64,000 nt of DNA from Prado023 sp963753075. Its GTDB lineage: Bacteria > Actinomycetota > Actinomycetes > S36-B12 > CAIYMF01. Shown here one piece after another: positions 9,441 to 18,146 of the stretch (within the stretch, counting starts at the first letter, position 1; each line of letters opens with the position of its first letter). Under the pieces are notes generated by a model. It did no database searches. It saw only the letters and a list, made by a program, of their open reading frames with translations, and was not told the DNA's origin. The stretch is from the NCBI GenBank assembly GCA_963753075.1, contig CAVWAR010000017.1:1399664-1463663 (forward strand), written 5' to 3'. The position numbers were made by a program, and so were the translations under genes.

Positions 9441-9575
9441 GTGATCGAAGTGTGCACACGGACCGCGTCGTTCGGTGGCCCGGCCGCCGCCAGGGCGGAG
9501 ACAGCGGGCTTGCGCTCGGTCAACGCCGCGCAGCCGGTCAACCGCTGCTCCCACCGCCGCGGAGCCAGCGCATGA
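9441..9575 (+). CDS. 44-residue leader ORF overlapping rpiB
   Basis: A GTG with a strong GAGGAGG site six bases ahead opens a 44-codon frame whose TGA overlaps the ATG of rpiB (ATGA). The peptide (MIEVCTRTASFGG at the start, CSHRRGASA at the end) matches no family I know. Since rpiB has only a weak ribosome site of its own (GCGGAG), the leader could drive rpiB translation by coupling. I infer it is translated from the ribosome site and overlap alone; the peptide itself may have no function. Confidence 0.5.
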   Translation: MIEVCTRTASFGGPAAARAETAGLRSVNAAQPVNRCSHRRGASA

Positions 9576-10000
9576 GGATCGGGATCGGGAACGACCACGC
9601 CGGGTACGACCTCAAGATCCACCTCGTCGGACACCTGCGCCAGGCCGGCCACGAGGTCACTGACTTCGGCCACCACGACACCAGCAGCGCGGACTACCCC
9701 GAATATGGGCGTTCTGTCGCCCATGCCGTCATGGCCGGAGGGGTCGATCGGGGCATCGTGATCTGCGGCTCCGGGGTCGGCATCTCCATCGCCGCGAACA
9801 AGGTCGCCGGCATCCGCGCCGTTCTCTGCTCCGAGCCCTACACCGCCGTGCTGTCCCGCCTCCACAACGACTCAAACGTCCTGGCCCTGGGCGCCCGAGT
9901 CGTCGGCATCGGCCTCGCCGAGCTCATCACCGACACCTGGCTGGACGCCGACTTCGAAGGTGGACGCCACACACGACGTGTCACGCAGATCGAGAGTTGA
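9572..10000 (+). CDS. rpiB: Ribose-5-phosphate isomerase B
   Basis: The 142-residue protein has the RpiB/LacAB layout: GNDHAGYDLK at residues 6-15 with the ring-opening His9, and VICGSGVGISIAANK with the catalytic base Cys65. It interconverts ribose 5-phosphate and ribulose 5-phosphate; some relatives act on allose 6-phosphate. Length is normal. It sits in the same block as transaldolase, transketolase and a sugar PTS, which fits a pentose-phosphate role better than an allose role. Confidence 0.9.
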   Translation: MRIGIGNDHAGYDLKIHLVGHLRQAGHEVTDFGHHDTSSADYPEYGRSVAHAVMAGGVDRGIVICGSGVGISIAANKVAGIRAVLCSEPYTAVLSRLHNDSNVLALGARVVGIGLAELITDTWLDADFEGGRHTRRVTQIES

Positions 10001-10312
10001 GGCCGCCGGCGCGGCCATTCCCGATCCACGACCGCCCGAATCAGAGCAACCACCGACCCACCGGTCCCAGGCCCACGCCGATGCCGCGACCGCGTTGTGG
10101 CTGTGGTTGCACGCCTGGTTCCATGGCAAGATCGCTCCCGGGGCCCCTGCCGCCTTGGTCGGGGATTCCCGACGGACCCAACAAGTCGTGGCGCGCCTGG
10201 AATGCCTCGCTCAGCACCGTCAGCTCGCGCTGCGTGTGGATCGAACTCGGGATCGACCCAGGGCCCGGGTCGGCATGGCTGGCTCAACATCAAGTCGCTT
10301 CAGGGCTTGCGC
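10001..10312. other. Gap between rpiB and the HAD phosphatase gene
   Basis: Two overlapping frames are open here, one continuous with the phosphatase frame, but neither shows a recognisable domain. No hairpin or operator is evident, so rpiB and the phosphatase gene may be one transcript. Confidence 0.4.
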
Positions 10313-11149
10313 ATGAAGGGTGCCGCTGTCTTTCTCGACGTCGACGGGACTTTGGTGGATGAGCGCGGGGTCATCCCCGACAGCGCCAGGGCGGCGGTGT
10401 GGCGGGCCCGCGCGAACGGCCACTTGGTGTTCCTGTGCACCGGACGCTCCGTGTCGCAGTTGTGGCCCGAGATCGTCGAGATCGGCTTCGACGGTGTCGT
10501 CGCTGCGGCTGGCGGCTACGTCGAGGCTGCCGGGGAGGTCCTGGCCAATCATGGAGTCGCGGTCGATGAGGTGCGCCACGTCGTGGAGTTCTTCGGTGAA
10601 CGGGATGTCGATTTCCTGCTTGAGTCCCACGACGGGCTCTTCGGCAGCGCCCACGTCCAGCAGCGCTTGCGCCAGCTGTTCTACGGACCGGTCACCGACG
10701 AGGACGCGCTCGCGGAGATGAAGCGCGGCCTGGGCGCTTTCATCGACTCGATCGAGGTGGGCGCGGTCCCCGATGGCACGAGGGTCAACAAGGTCCTCTT
10801 CCTGGATTCCCAGGTGAACCTGGACGAGATCCGCGCCGAGTTCGCCGACACCTTTGAGGTTCTGCCTGCTTCTGTCCCCGCGTTCGGCGACAACAGCGGG
10901 GAGTTGACACAGATCGGGGTCCACAAGGCGTCTGGGATCGGGGCCATCATCACGCACCTTGGCATCGATCGCAGCCATACGCTGGCGATCGGTGACGGCT
11001 ACAACGATCTCGAGATGCTGGCGGAGGTGGGGCTCGGCATCGCGATGGGCAACGCCCCGCAGGCCGTCAAGGACGTCGCAGACGAGGTGACTGCAACCCC
11101 GGACCAGGATGGTGTCTACGTCGCGTTCCACCGACACGGGCTCCTATGA
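10313..11149 (+). CDS. HAD-superfamily hydrolase, Cof/IIB type sugar phosphatase
   Basis: Motif I FLDVDGTLVDE at residues 7-17 carries the nucleophile and acid Asp pair, motif II is FLCTGRS, and motif III/IV is AIGDGYNDLEML near residue 225. The cap domain between motifs II and III is of the IIB type. Such enzymes remove phosphate from sugar phosphates or phosphosugar by-products. In this block it may relieve build-up of phosphorylated sugars brought in by the PTS. The ATG at 10313 gives 278 residues, typical of the family. It converges on the transaldolase gene, with a shared terminator between. Confidence 0.88.
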   Translation: MKGAAVFLDVDGTLVDERGVIPDSARAAVWRARANGHLVFLCTGRSVSQLWPEIVEIGFDGVVAAAGGYVEAAGEVLANHGVAVDEVRHVVEFFGERDVDFLLESHDGLFGSAHVQQRLRQLFYGPVTDEDALAEMKRGLGAFIDSIEVGAVPDGTRVNKVLFLDSQVNLDEIRAEFADTFEVLPASVPAFGDNSGELTQIGVHKASGIGAIITHLGIDRSHTLAIGDGYNDLEMLAEVGLGIAMGNAPQAVKDVADEVTATPDQDGVYVAFHRHGLL

Positions 11150-11219
11150 CAGATCCGATCGCTGCCGTCTCCCGCACTCCACACAGGCGTCCGTAGTCTT
11201 CAGATGCGACACCACGGGC

Positions 11220-11268
11220 CCCCCAGCACTCGGCACTCCGGCAAGTATGGAGGGCCGAGTGCTGGGGG
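11220..11268. terminator. Bidirectional terminator between HAD gene and transaldolase gene
   Basis: A perfect 15-bp stem (CCCCCAGCACTCGGC with its complement) encloses a 19-base loop. It lies between two converging genes, 70 bases after one stop and a few bases after the other. Confidence 0.75.
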
Positions 11269-11275
11269 CCGCGGA

Positions 11276-12391
11276 TCAGACTGAGGCGCGCGCGTTCTCC
11301 ATCGCTGAAGCGACTGACCCGAGCAGCTCGATCCAGGCGGCCTCGAACTTGTCGACACCCTCCGTCTCGAGCTGCTGGTCAACAGCGTCCATGTCGACGC
11401 CAACAGCGGTCAGGGCGGTCATCACTGCCGCCGCGTCTGCGTACTGGGCGCGGACTGTGTCGCCGTGAACCACGCCGTGGTCCGCCACGGCGAGCAGGGT
11501 CGCCTCGGGCATGGTGTTCACGATCCCCGGTGCCACGAGCTCAGTCACGTACAGGGTGTCGGAATAGGCCTTGTTCTTCACGCCGGTGGATGCCCAGAGC
11601 GGCCGCTGCACCCAGGCACCGGCTCCGGCCAGCTCTTCCCACCGCGGGCCGCTGAACGTCTCCTCGTACTCCTGGTAGGCCAGGCGTGCGTTGGCCACCG
11701 CGGCCCGCCCGCGCAGGTCCAGCGCTTCCTGCGTCCCCATGGCCTCGAGCAACGGATCGATCGCGGTGTCGACGCGGCTGACGAAGAAACTTGCCACGGA
11801 GGCAACACCGGCCACCGGCTTTCCTGCCCCAAGCCGGTCCTCGAGCCCGGAGATGTAGGCCTCCATGACGTCCCGGTACCGCTTGAGGGAGAAGATCAGG
11901 GTGACGTTGACGCTGATGCCCTCTGCAATCGCGGCGCGGATCGCGGGCAGCCCCGCCTTCGTGGCCGGGATCTTGACGAGCAGGTTCGGTCGGTCGATCT
12001 CTTGCCACAGCTCGCGTGCTTGCGCGATTGTCGCCGTGGTGTCGTGCGCCAAGCGTGGGTCGACCTCGATGGAGACCCTTCCGTCGATCCCTGCGGATCG
12101 TTGGGCAACCGGCGCGAACAGGTCGCATGCCGCTTGGACATCATCGGTGGTCAGAGCCCGAACGACGGTATCGACCTCCGCTCCCTCGGCGGCAAGGGCC
12201 TCCACCTGGGCGGTGTAGAGGTCAGAGCCGCTGATGGCGGCCTGGAAGATTGAGGGGTTGGTGGTCACACCAACGACACAGTGTTCGGCGACTAGCCGCG
12301 CGAGCCCGCCCGTGACCAGCCGGTCACGGGAGAGATCATCAAGCCAGACGGAGACGCCCTCGTCGGAGAGTGCCTGAAGTGGGGTGCTCAT
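11276..12391 (-). CDS. tal: Transaldolase
   Basis: The 371-residue length matches the longer actinobacterial transaldolases. GVTTNPSIF lies near residue 40, and the Schiff-base lysine is in LLVKIPAT. It moves a dihydroxyacetone unit between sedoheptulose 7-phosphate and glyceraldehyde 3-phosphate in the cytoplasm. The ATG at 12391 follows GAGGAGAA. It is last in the order EIIA-EIIB-EIIC-tal, 115 bases after the EIIC gene. Its presence beside a PTS and a transketolase supports uptake of a sugar that enters the pentose phosphate pathway. Confidence 0.95.
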   Translation of the reverse strand: MSTPLQALSDEGVSVWLDDLSRDRLVTGGLARLVAEHCVVGVTTNPSIFQAAISGSDLYTAQVEALAAEGAEVDTVVRALTTDDVQAACDLFAPVAQRSAGIDGRVSIEVDPRLAHDTTATIAQARELWQEIDRPNLLVKIPATKAGLPAIRAAIAEGISVNVTLIFSLKRYRDVMEAYISGLEDRLGAGKPVAGVASVASFFVSRVDTAIDPLLEAMGTQEALDLRGRAAVANARLAYQEYEETFSGPRWEELAGAGAWVQRPLWASTGVKNKAYSDTLYVTELVAPGIVNTMPEATLLAVADHGVVHGDTVRAQYADAAAVMTALTAVGVDMDAVDQQLETEGVDKFEAAWIELLGSVASAMENARASV

Positions 12392-12506
12392 GGAATTCTC
12401 CTCGTTTGGATTCCCGATGGTGATGGCAGGTGGTCCCGGTCGGTGGAGGGACCGACCGGCGTGTGCGGGCGCCCGGAGGCAGGAGCGCCCGCACACAGGC
12501 CAGGTG

Positions 12507-14015
12507 TCAGTCAGACTGCTGGCCAGTCTGCTGCGCTTCGCGCTCTCGCTTCTGCGCGGCCCTCAACTCCTCCTCGGCGTCCTCCTCGGCCTCCTTCTCG
12601 GTCACCCAGGCGGCGTGATCCTTGCCGGGCTCCCAGCCGGTGACGACGTACTTCAGCTGGTACCAGATGGCCGCCGAGATCAGAACCGCCGCGATGACGA
12701 TCGATCCGATGATGGTGAACCCAGCGTTCACCGTGTACCCGATCAGCACGCCGTACCAACCGAAGTCGGCATCGCCGAAGGTGGTGTTGGCGAAGCCCAA
12801 CTCGCCCAGGGCCTGCAGCAGGAACACCGGCAGGAAGGTGATCAGCACACCGTTGGTGAACGCGCCCAGGATCGCACCTCGACGACCGCCGGTGGCGTTG
12901 CCGAAGACGCCTGCACCACCACCGGTGAAGAAGTGCGGGACCATGCCGGGCAGGATCAGGGCCCAGCCGAACGCAGGTCCGAAGACCCAGGCCAGCAACC
13001 CGAACGAGAGCAGGCCACCGACGAAGCTGGCGATGAAGCCGACCAGCACCGCGTTGGCGGCATACGGGAACACGATCGGGATGTCCAGCGCCGGAGCGGC
13101 GCCGGGGACCAGCTTCGACGAGATGCCCTCGAAGGCAGGCACCAGCTCGGCGAGGATAATGCGCACGCCGTAGAGGATGATCGAGACGCCGATGCCGAAC
13201 TGCAGACCGAGGCTGATGCCCTGCATGATGAAGTTGCCGCCACCGGATGCGCCGAGCAACTCGAACGCTGCCTCGCCACCGATCTTGATCCAGACCCACG
13301 TCGCGAACACGACGTAGAACGCACACATCGACAGCGCGGTGGCGATCATCGTGTCGCGCAGGAACCGCAGACCCTCGGGGACCCGGAGGTCCTCAGTCGA
13401 ACGCGAGTGCTTGCCGAACGCCTTGCCGACGAAGCCGGCCGCGATGTACCCCGCGGTCCCGAAGTGCCCGATGGCCAGGCTGTCGGTTCCGGTGATCTGC
13501 TTGGTGAAGGGCTGGGAGAACGCCGGCATGACCTGCATGACGGTCGCCAGCAGCAGGGCGCCGACCGCCACGGTCATCAGGGCCGACATGTCGGCCACCG
13601 CCAGCACGGCCGCGAGCATCGCGGACATGAAGAACATGTGGTGGCCCGTGAGGAACACGTACTTCAGCGGGGTGAAGCGCGCGATCACCAGGCTGAGCAG
13701 GAAGCCCGCGGTCATGATCCAGGCGACCTGAGCGCCGAACTGGTCGACGGCGATCGAGACGACCGCCTCGTTGGTCGGCACGACACCCTGAGCGCCGGTC
13801 GCTTCCAGGATGAGGACACCCAGGGGTTCCAGCGCGGCCACGACGACCCCGGCGCCGGCGCCGAGGATCAGGAAGCCGAGGGTCGCCTTCAGGCCACCGC
13901 CGATGATCTCGCCGACGCTCTTGCCCAGCGTGATCAGGCCGATGGCCGTCATGAGGCCCACGAGGTAGGCCGGTACGGCCAGAATCTCGTTGACGATGAA
14001 CTCAATAACTGGCAT
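12507..14015 (-). CDS. PTS ascorbate-type EIIC membrane permease (UlaA/SgaT family)
   Basis: About 11 membrane helices in 502 residues match the UlaA/SgaT family (usual length about 465). Recognisable segments include PAYLVGLMTAIGL near the start, GHHMFFMSAML and GMVPHFFTGGGAGVFGNATG. The charged C-terminal tail of about 40 residues is longer than usual. It would carry the sugar across the membrane for phosphorylation by EIIB. A GGAGGAAGGG site precedes the ATG at 14015, 28 bases after the EIIB stop. Family members take up ascorbate, but related systems next to transketolase and transaldolase genes are thought to serve pentoses or pentitols. Only one EIIC is present although there are two EIIA-EIIB pairs. 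Confidence 0.92.
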   Translation of the reverse strand: MPVIEFIVNEILAVPAYLVGLMTAIGLITLGKSVGEIIGGGLKATLGFLILGAGAGVVVAALEPLGVLILEATGAQGVVPTNEAVVSIAVDQFGAQVAWIMTAGFLLSLVIARFTPLKYVFLTGHHMFFMSAMLAAVLAVADMSALMTVAVGALLLATVMQVMPAFSQPFTKQITGTDSLAIGHFGTAGYIAAGFVGKAFGKHSRSTEDLRVPEGLRFLRDTMIATALSMCAFYVVFATWVWIKIGGEAAFELLGASGGGNFIMQGISLGLQFGIGVSIILYGVRIILAELVPAFEGISSKLVPGAAPALDIPIVFPYAANAVLVGFIASFVGGLLSFGLLAWVFGPAFGWALILPGMVPHFFTGGGAGVFGNATGGRRGAILGAFTNGVLITFLPVFLLQALGELGFANTTFGDADFGWYGVLIGYTVNAGFTIIGSIVIAAVLISAAIWYQLKYVVTGWEPGKDHAAWVTEKEAEEDAEEELRAAQKREREAQQTGQQSD

Positions 14016-14043
14016 GGCTAGTTACCCTTCCTCCCGAAGCTCG

Positions 14044-14322
14044 TCACTCGGCGAGCGCGGCCTCGATCGCCTTGGCGATCTCATCCACGTCCATGAAGTT
14101 GTTGACCACCTTGACGGGGATCGGCAGCGAGCTGAGTTCGCCTGCCAGCTCCTGGCTGGTCAGCACGATGTCGGCGTCGCGTGCCGCGCCCTTGGCCACA
14201 CCGACGTCGGCTGCCTGGACATCGCCCTTCTTGCCCAGCTTCTTCAGCGCCTTGTCGGTGTTCATCTTCAGCAGTACTGACGTGCCGATACCCATCCCAC
14301 ATACGGCGATGATCTTCAGCAT
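14044..14322 (-). CDS. PTS EIIB component, ascorbate type (UlaB-like), first copy
   Basis: A 92-residue protein with the phosphorylated cysteine at residue 8 in the loop AVCGMGIGTS. It takes phosphate from EIIA and gives it to the incoming sugar. AGGGA precedes the ATG at 14322. It is close in sequence to the second copy at 17853-18146; both share VLLKMNTDKAL after the active site. Confidence 0.92.
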   Translation of the reverse strand: MLKIIAVCGMGIGTSVLLKMNTDKALKKLGKKGDVQAADVGVAKGAARDADIVLTSQELAGELSSLPIPVKVVNNFMDVDEIAKAIEAALAE

Positions 14323-14351
14323 TTCGCGTTCCCTTCGGTCGTTTACAGGAT

Positions 14352-14870
14352 CTAATGGTTGCCCTCGGCCAAGCCGGCCTCGGACTCGCTTGAGGTGTGA
14401 AGACCCAGCAGGGTGCGCAGCTCGTCTGCAGTGGTGGCCTGCTGCAGCTGCTCCATGACGCCCGGGGCAGCCAGGAACAGAGCAAGCTGCTGCAGGGCGC
14501 TCATGTGCGCGTCGTGGTCCTTGCTGGCAAGTCCAGCGACGAGGTACACCGGATCGTTGGCCTCGTGGCCGAAACTCACTGGGTGGGCGAGTTGGATGAA
14601 GCACATCCCGGTGTTCAGCACGTCGTCCGAGGCCTGCGCATGGGCCAGAGCGAAGCCCGGCGCAATCACGATGTAGGGCCCGTATCGGTCCAGGGCGGCA
14701 AGCATCTGGTCGGTGTAGGCCGGCGTGGTCGCTCCTGTGGCTACCAGCAGGTCGCCTGCGGCGACCACCGCGGCCCGCCAATCCGCAACTTCCACTTGAG
14801 CGGTGACGGCCTCCAGCGGCAGCAGGTCGCTGAGCGACGCGGTGGGGGGAGTTGATGGTGATGCGGTCAT
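14352..14870 (-). CDS. PTS EIIA component, ascorbate/mannitol type (UlaC-like), first copy
   Basis: The active-site histidine (about residue 77) lies in APGFALAHAQ, following the family pattern YIVIAPG. It receives phosphate from HPr and passes it to EIIB. The ATG at 14870 has a strong AGAGGAGG site and gives 172 residues. It is the first gene of the order EIIA-EIIB-EIIC-tal; a conserved motif shared with the transketolase gene lies 55 bases upstream. Confidence 0.9.
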   Translation of the reverse strand: MTASPSTPPTASLSDLLPLEAVTAQVEVADWRAAVVAAGDLLVATGATTPAYTDQMLAALDRYGPYIVIAPGFALAHAQASDDVLNTGMCFIQLAHPVSFGHEANDPVYLVAGLASKDHDAHMSALQQLALFLAAPGVMEQLQQATTADELRTLLGLHTSSESEAGLAEGNH

Positions 14871-14924
14871 GGCGCCTCCTCTGGCTCCGGAGATAGAAGG
14901 GTCGTGCACCGGCTTCTGTTGACT

Positions 14925-14951
14925 CTAGAACAAAAGTCTCTCCATGGCTAG
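14925..14951. promoter_or_regulatory. Shared motif, copy upstream of EIIA
   Basis: CTAGAACAAAAGT, then TCTC, then GGCTAG. The same three blocks in the same order occur upstream of the transketolase gene at 17458-17485. Centre is about 68 bases before the EIIA start, a position that suits an operator or promoter. Confidence 0.6.
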
Positions 14952-15153
14952 ACCAAGAGAGGCAAAAGGCAGGGGTTTCTGCGATCCTCACGCCTGCGGC
15001 CGACCAACCGCGGCACAGGACTCGTCCAACTCATATCCGATCAGTGTTGAACGAATCGAGGCGCGCAGCGGGCCGACGGTCGGGGTCGCCGCGACCGCCG
15101 GCCGGAAAGGAGATGGTCCTCACCGGGGGTGGGCACACCTGCGACCAGGCACA

Positions 15154-15186
15154 GGGCCATCCCGGGAGCTACGCCCGGGATGGCCC
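15154..15186 (-). terminator. Terminator downstream of transketolase
   Basis: A perfect 13-bp stem (GGGCCATCCCGGG) with a 7-base loop lies about 70 bases past the transketolase stop. It should keep transketolase transcription from running into the EIIA promoter. Confidence 0.7.
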
Positions 15187-15257
15187 CGCAGACTGTCAGA
15201 TGAGTGGGGGAACAGGACGACACGGGAGGCCCCTAGGGCGTGGTCCTGCCCCACCGA

Positions 15258-17345
15258 TCACCCCGGCAGTCGGCTGAGGGCGAGTCTGGCCTTGTCCGCC
15301 ACGTTCTCGGCGGTGAATCCGTACTTCGCGAGCAGCAGTGGGCCGGCGGCCGATTCACCGAAGTGCTCAATCGAGACTATCTCGCCGGTGTCGCCCACGT
15401 AGCTGCGCCAGCCCATCGCGACGCCGGCCTCGATTGCGACCCGCGCAGTACCAGCGGGCAGCACCGATGCCTTGTACTCCTCGGGCTGGATGTCGAACCA
15501 TTCCTGGCAGGGCATCGAGACCACCCGGGTCGGGATTCCCGCACCCTCCAACGCGGTGCGGGCCTCCAGGGCAACGCTCACCTCCGAGCCGGTCCCCACC
15601 AGCACGACCCGGGGATCGCCCGTGGATGCCTCCAGCAGCGTGTAGCCGCCCCGGGCCAGATGCTCCGCCGGGGCGCAGGCGTCCGGGCCTCGTTCGACTG
15701 TGGGCAGGTCCTGCCGGGAGAGGATGATCGCGCTGGGTCGGTCGTTGTTGTGCAAGGCCCGCGCCCACGCATGGGCGGTCTCGTTGGCGTCCATCGGACG
15801 GATCACGTCCAGTCCTGGGATGGCCCGCAAAGAGGCAAGGTGCTCGATCGGCTGGTGGGTAGGCCCGTCCTCACCCACGCCGACGCTGTCGTGGGTCCAC
15901 ACGAAGATGCTCGGGGCCTTCTGCACCGCAGCCAAGCGGACAGCGCCGCGCATGTAGTCAGAGAACACGAGGAACGTGCCCCCGTAGGGACGGGTCAGCC
16001 CGGATAGGGCGATTCCGTTCAGGATGCCGCCCATGGCATGTTCGCGGACACCGAAGTGCAGGGTCCGACCGTTGTAGTCGCCCACGAACTCATGGCTGTT
16101 GCGCTCCGGTGGCAGGAATGACGGCTCCCCCTTCATCGTCGTGTTGTTCGACCCGGCGAGGTCCGCCGAACCGCCCCACAGTTCGGGCACCGTGTCGGCC
16201 AGAGCGCTGAGCACGGCACCTGAGGCGGCCCGGGTGGCCATCTTCCCGGTGGGGAACGTCGGCAGCGCTGCAGCCAACCCCTCCGGCAACTCACGGCCTA
16301 CCAACCGGTCGAAGAGCAGACGCTTGTCCGGGTTCGCCTCTTGCCAGAAGTCGAATCGGGCCTGCCACTTCTGCTTGGCCGCGGCGGCTCGCTCCGCCGC
16401 ATTGCCACGGGTGTGCGCCAGGACCTCGGCGTCCACCTGGAAGGACTGTTCCGGATCGAATCCGCGCGCAGTCTTCAACGCAGCGATCTCCTCCGCGCCC
16501 AGCTTCGCCCCATGCACCGAATGGTGGCCAGCCTTGGTGGGCAGCGGCCAGCCGATGACGGTGGTCAAGCGGATGAACGACGGACGGTCCTTCTCCTGCT
16601 TCGCGGCCTCCAGAGCATCGTGGAGGGCCTCGACATCCTCGACATACCCGGTGCCACCCTGGGTCCAATCCACGTGCTGTACATGCCACCCGTAGGCGGC
16701 ATAGCGGGCCATGACGTCCTCGGTGAACGAAATCTGCGTCTCACCCTCGATCGTGATCCGGTTGTCGTCGTAGATCAGCACGAGATTCCCCAAATCCTGC
16801 GTGGCGGCCAGGGACGACGCCTCCGACGAAACACCCTCCTGCATACAGCCGTCTCCCGCGATGGCGTACACCATCCGATCGAAGACGGACTCCCCCTCCT
16901 CGGTGTCCGGATCCAGGAGCGCCCGCTCCCGCCTCGCCGCCATCGCGAACCCGACTGCGTTGGACACCCCGGCTCCCAGCGGGCCCGTCGTGCACTCCAC
17001 CCCCAGGGTGTGGCCATACTCCGGGTGCCCCGGCGTGAGCGAGCCCTCCTTCCGAGTCCCCTTCAGATCCTCCAACTCCAGGCCGTATCCGGCAAGGAAC
17101 AACTGCGCGTACTGAGTCAGCGCTGCGTGACCCGCAGACATCACGAATCTGTCCCGACCCACCCAATCCGGGTCCGTCGGATCACCGGTCATCACCTTCT
17201 GGTAGAGCAGGTAGGCCACTGGCGCCAATGAGATCGCCGTGCCCGGATGCCCATTCCCCGCTGACTCCACCGCATCGGCGGCGAGAAGCCGGGCAGTGTC
17301 GACCGCCCGGCTATCGAGGTCGTTCCACACGAACGGAGTGGTCAT
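15258..17345 (-). CDS. tkt: Transketolase
   Basis: At 695 residues it is a full-length single-chain transketolase. ESAGNGHPGTAISLAP near the start holds the substrate-binding His, AIAGDGCMQEGVSSEASS and the later NRITIEG form the thiamine-diphosphate motif, and the C-terminal half has WTHDSVGVGEDGPTHQP. It moves two-carbon units between pentose phosphates. The ATG at 17345 (MTTPFVWNDLDS) follows AGGAAGGG; the longer open frame upstream is not conserved. It has its own upstream region with the shared motif, and it lies between the two EIIA-EIIB pairs. It may be a second, sugar-induced copy beside a housekeeping one elsewhere. Confidence 0.95.
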   Translation of the reverse strand: MTTPFVWNDLDSRAVDTARLLAADAVESAGNGHPGTAISLAPVAYLLYQKVMTGDPTDPDWVGRDRFVMSAGHAALTQYAQLFLAGYGLELEDLKGTRKEGSLTPGHPEYGHTLGVECTTGPLGAGVSNAVGFAMAARRERALLDPDTEEGESVFDRMVYAIAGDGCMQEGVSSEASSLAATQDLGNLVLIYDDNRITIEGETQISFTEDVMARYAAYGWHVQHVDWTQGGTGYVEDVEALHDALEAAKQEKDRPSFIRLTTVIGWPLPTKAGHHSVHGAKLGAEEIAALKTARGFDPEQSFQVDAEVLAHTRGNAAERAAAAKQKWQARFDFWQEANPDKRLLFDRLVGRELPEGLAAALPTFPTGKMATRAASGAVLSALADTVPELWGGSADLAGSNNTTMKGEPSFLPPERNSHEFVGDYNGRTLHFGVREHAMGGILNGIALSGLTRPYGGTFLVFSDYMRGAVRLAAVQKAPSIFVWTHDSVGVGEDGPTHQPIEHLASLRAIPGLDVIRPMDANETAHAWARALHNNDRPSAIILSRQDLPTVERGPDACAPAEHLARGGYTLLEASTGDPRVVLVGTGSEVSVALEARTALEGAGIPTRVVSMPCQEWFDIQPEEYKASVLPAGTARVAIEAGVAMGWRSYVGDTGEIVSIEHFGESAAGPLLLAKYGFTAENVADKARLALSRLPG

Positions 17346-17852
17346 GAAATCGCCCTTCCTCGGGATCATGCGGTTGATAGTGGATATTGCGCTCAGAAGA
17401 TCGCTTTCTCGGATGCGAAGGCTCTGGTCACGGAGTGGTCGACGACTTCTGCACACCCTAGAACAAAAGTATCTCGGTTGGCTAGGTCCCAGTGGGGAAG
17501 ACCCAAGACGCGCGTGTCCCACAGGTTGGCATCCCTCGGCGCTCGGCCGGGGCCCCGAGGAGGGCATTATGGTCAGTTTCTGAACCAATCAAGTCCAGCT
17601 GATGTGCGGGACTGTGATCCGAGAACTTCCCGAGGGGATCCTGCGGCCGCCCGATTCGTCCGGGGCGTGGCCACGTCGCGTCGCGTCGCGTCGCGTCAGC
17701 ATCGAGTCACGGACGGTCGAACCAAGCCCTCTGGTCAGGGTCTCTTCCCCTAGGCGTGATTGCCGTCTCCGGGGGCGCACTCCAGAGCCATGCCCCGCCC
17801 CCACGCCGCGCTCAACGGGGCTCAGGCGGGCATCGCCATCAAGGGGAGCGTG
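17346..17852. other. Intergenic region between second EIIB gene and transketolase gene
   Basis: Contains the shared motif (17458-17485) and a short tandem run of the pentamer CGTCG, nearly five copies, at 17674-17697. No gene recognised. Confidence 0.5.
17458..17485. promoter_or_regulatory. Shared motif, copy upstream of transketolase
   Basis: CTAGAACAAAAGT, then ATCTC, then GGCTAG, one base longer in the spacer than the copy at 14925. It lies about 113-140 bases before the transketolase ATG. Confidence 0.6.
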
Positions 17853-18146
17853 TCACGGGTTGAGTGCGTCGCGAATTGCCGCAGCGATCTCGTCCAGGTT
17901 CATGAAGTCATGGATGACTCTCACCGGAGTGCCCAACCCTTCGAACCAGTCAGCCGTCTCCGCGTTCGTGAGCACGAGATCGGCCTCACGCACCGCACCC
18001 CTGGCCACCGATATGTCGGCCGCTTCCACGACACCGGACAGGCCCAGTCGCTCAAGCGCCTTGTCGGTATTCATCTTCAGCAGAACGGCGGTGCCGATAC
18101 CCATCGAGCAGACGGTGACGATCTTCATCGGCCTGACGATCTTCAT
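17853..18146 (-). CDS. PTS EIIB component, ascorbate type, second copy
   Basis: The active cysteine lies in VTVCSMGIGTAV, and the following VLLKMNTDKAL is identical to the first copy. The start at 18146 overlaps the EIIA stop (ATGA). An internal ATG six codons on would give a more standard N-terminus. No EIIC follows, so this pair probably works with the EIIC at 12507-14015 or with one elsewhere. Confidence 0.9.
   Translation of the reverse strand: MKIVRPMKIVTVCSMGIGTAVLLKMNTDKALERLGLSGVVEAADISVARGAVREADLVLTNAETADWFEGLGTPVRVIHDFMNLDEIAAAIRDALNP

Larger units (their letters stand above)
14871..15257. other. Intergenic region upstream of EIIA and downstream of transketolase
   Basis: Holds the shared motif at 14925-14951 and the transketolase terminator at 15154-15186, listed separately. 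No gene seen. Confidence 0.6.

Noticed and set aside
12384..14021. 545-codon plus-strand open frame opposite the EIIC gene
   Set aside because: Its product is a low-complexity Asp/Glu/Arg/Gln/His string typical of antisense frames in high-GC DNA, while the minus strand holds a complete PTS permease.
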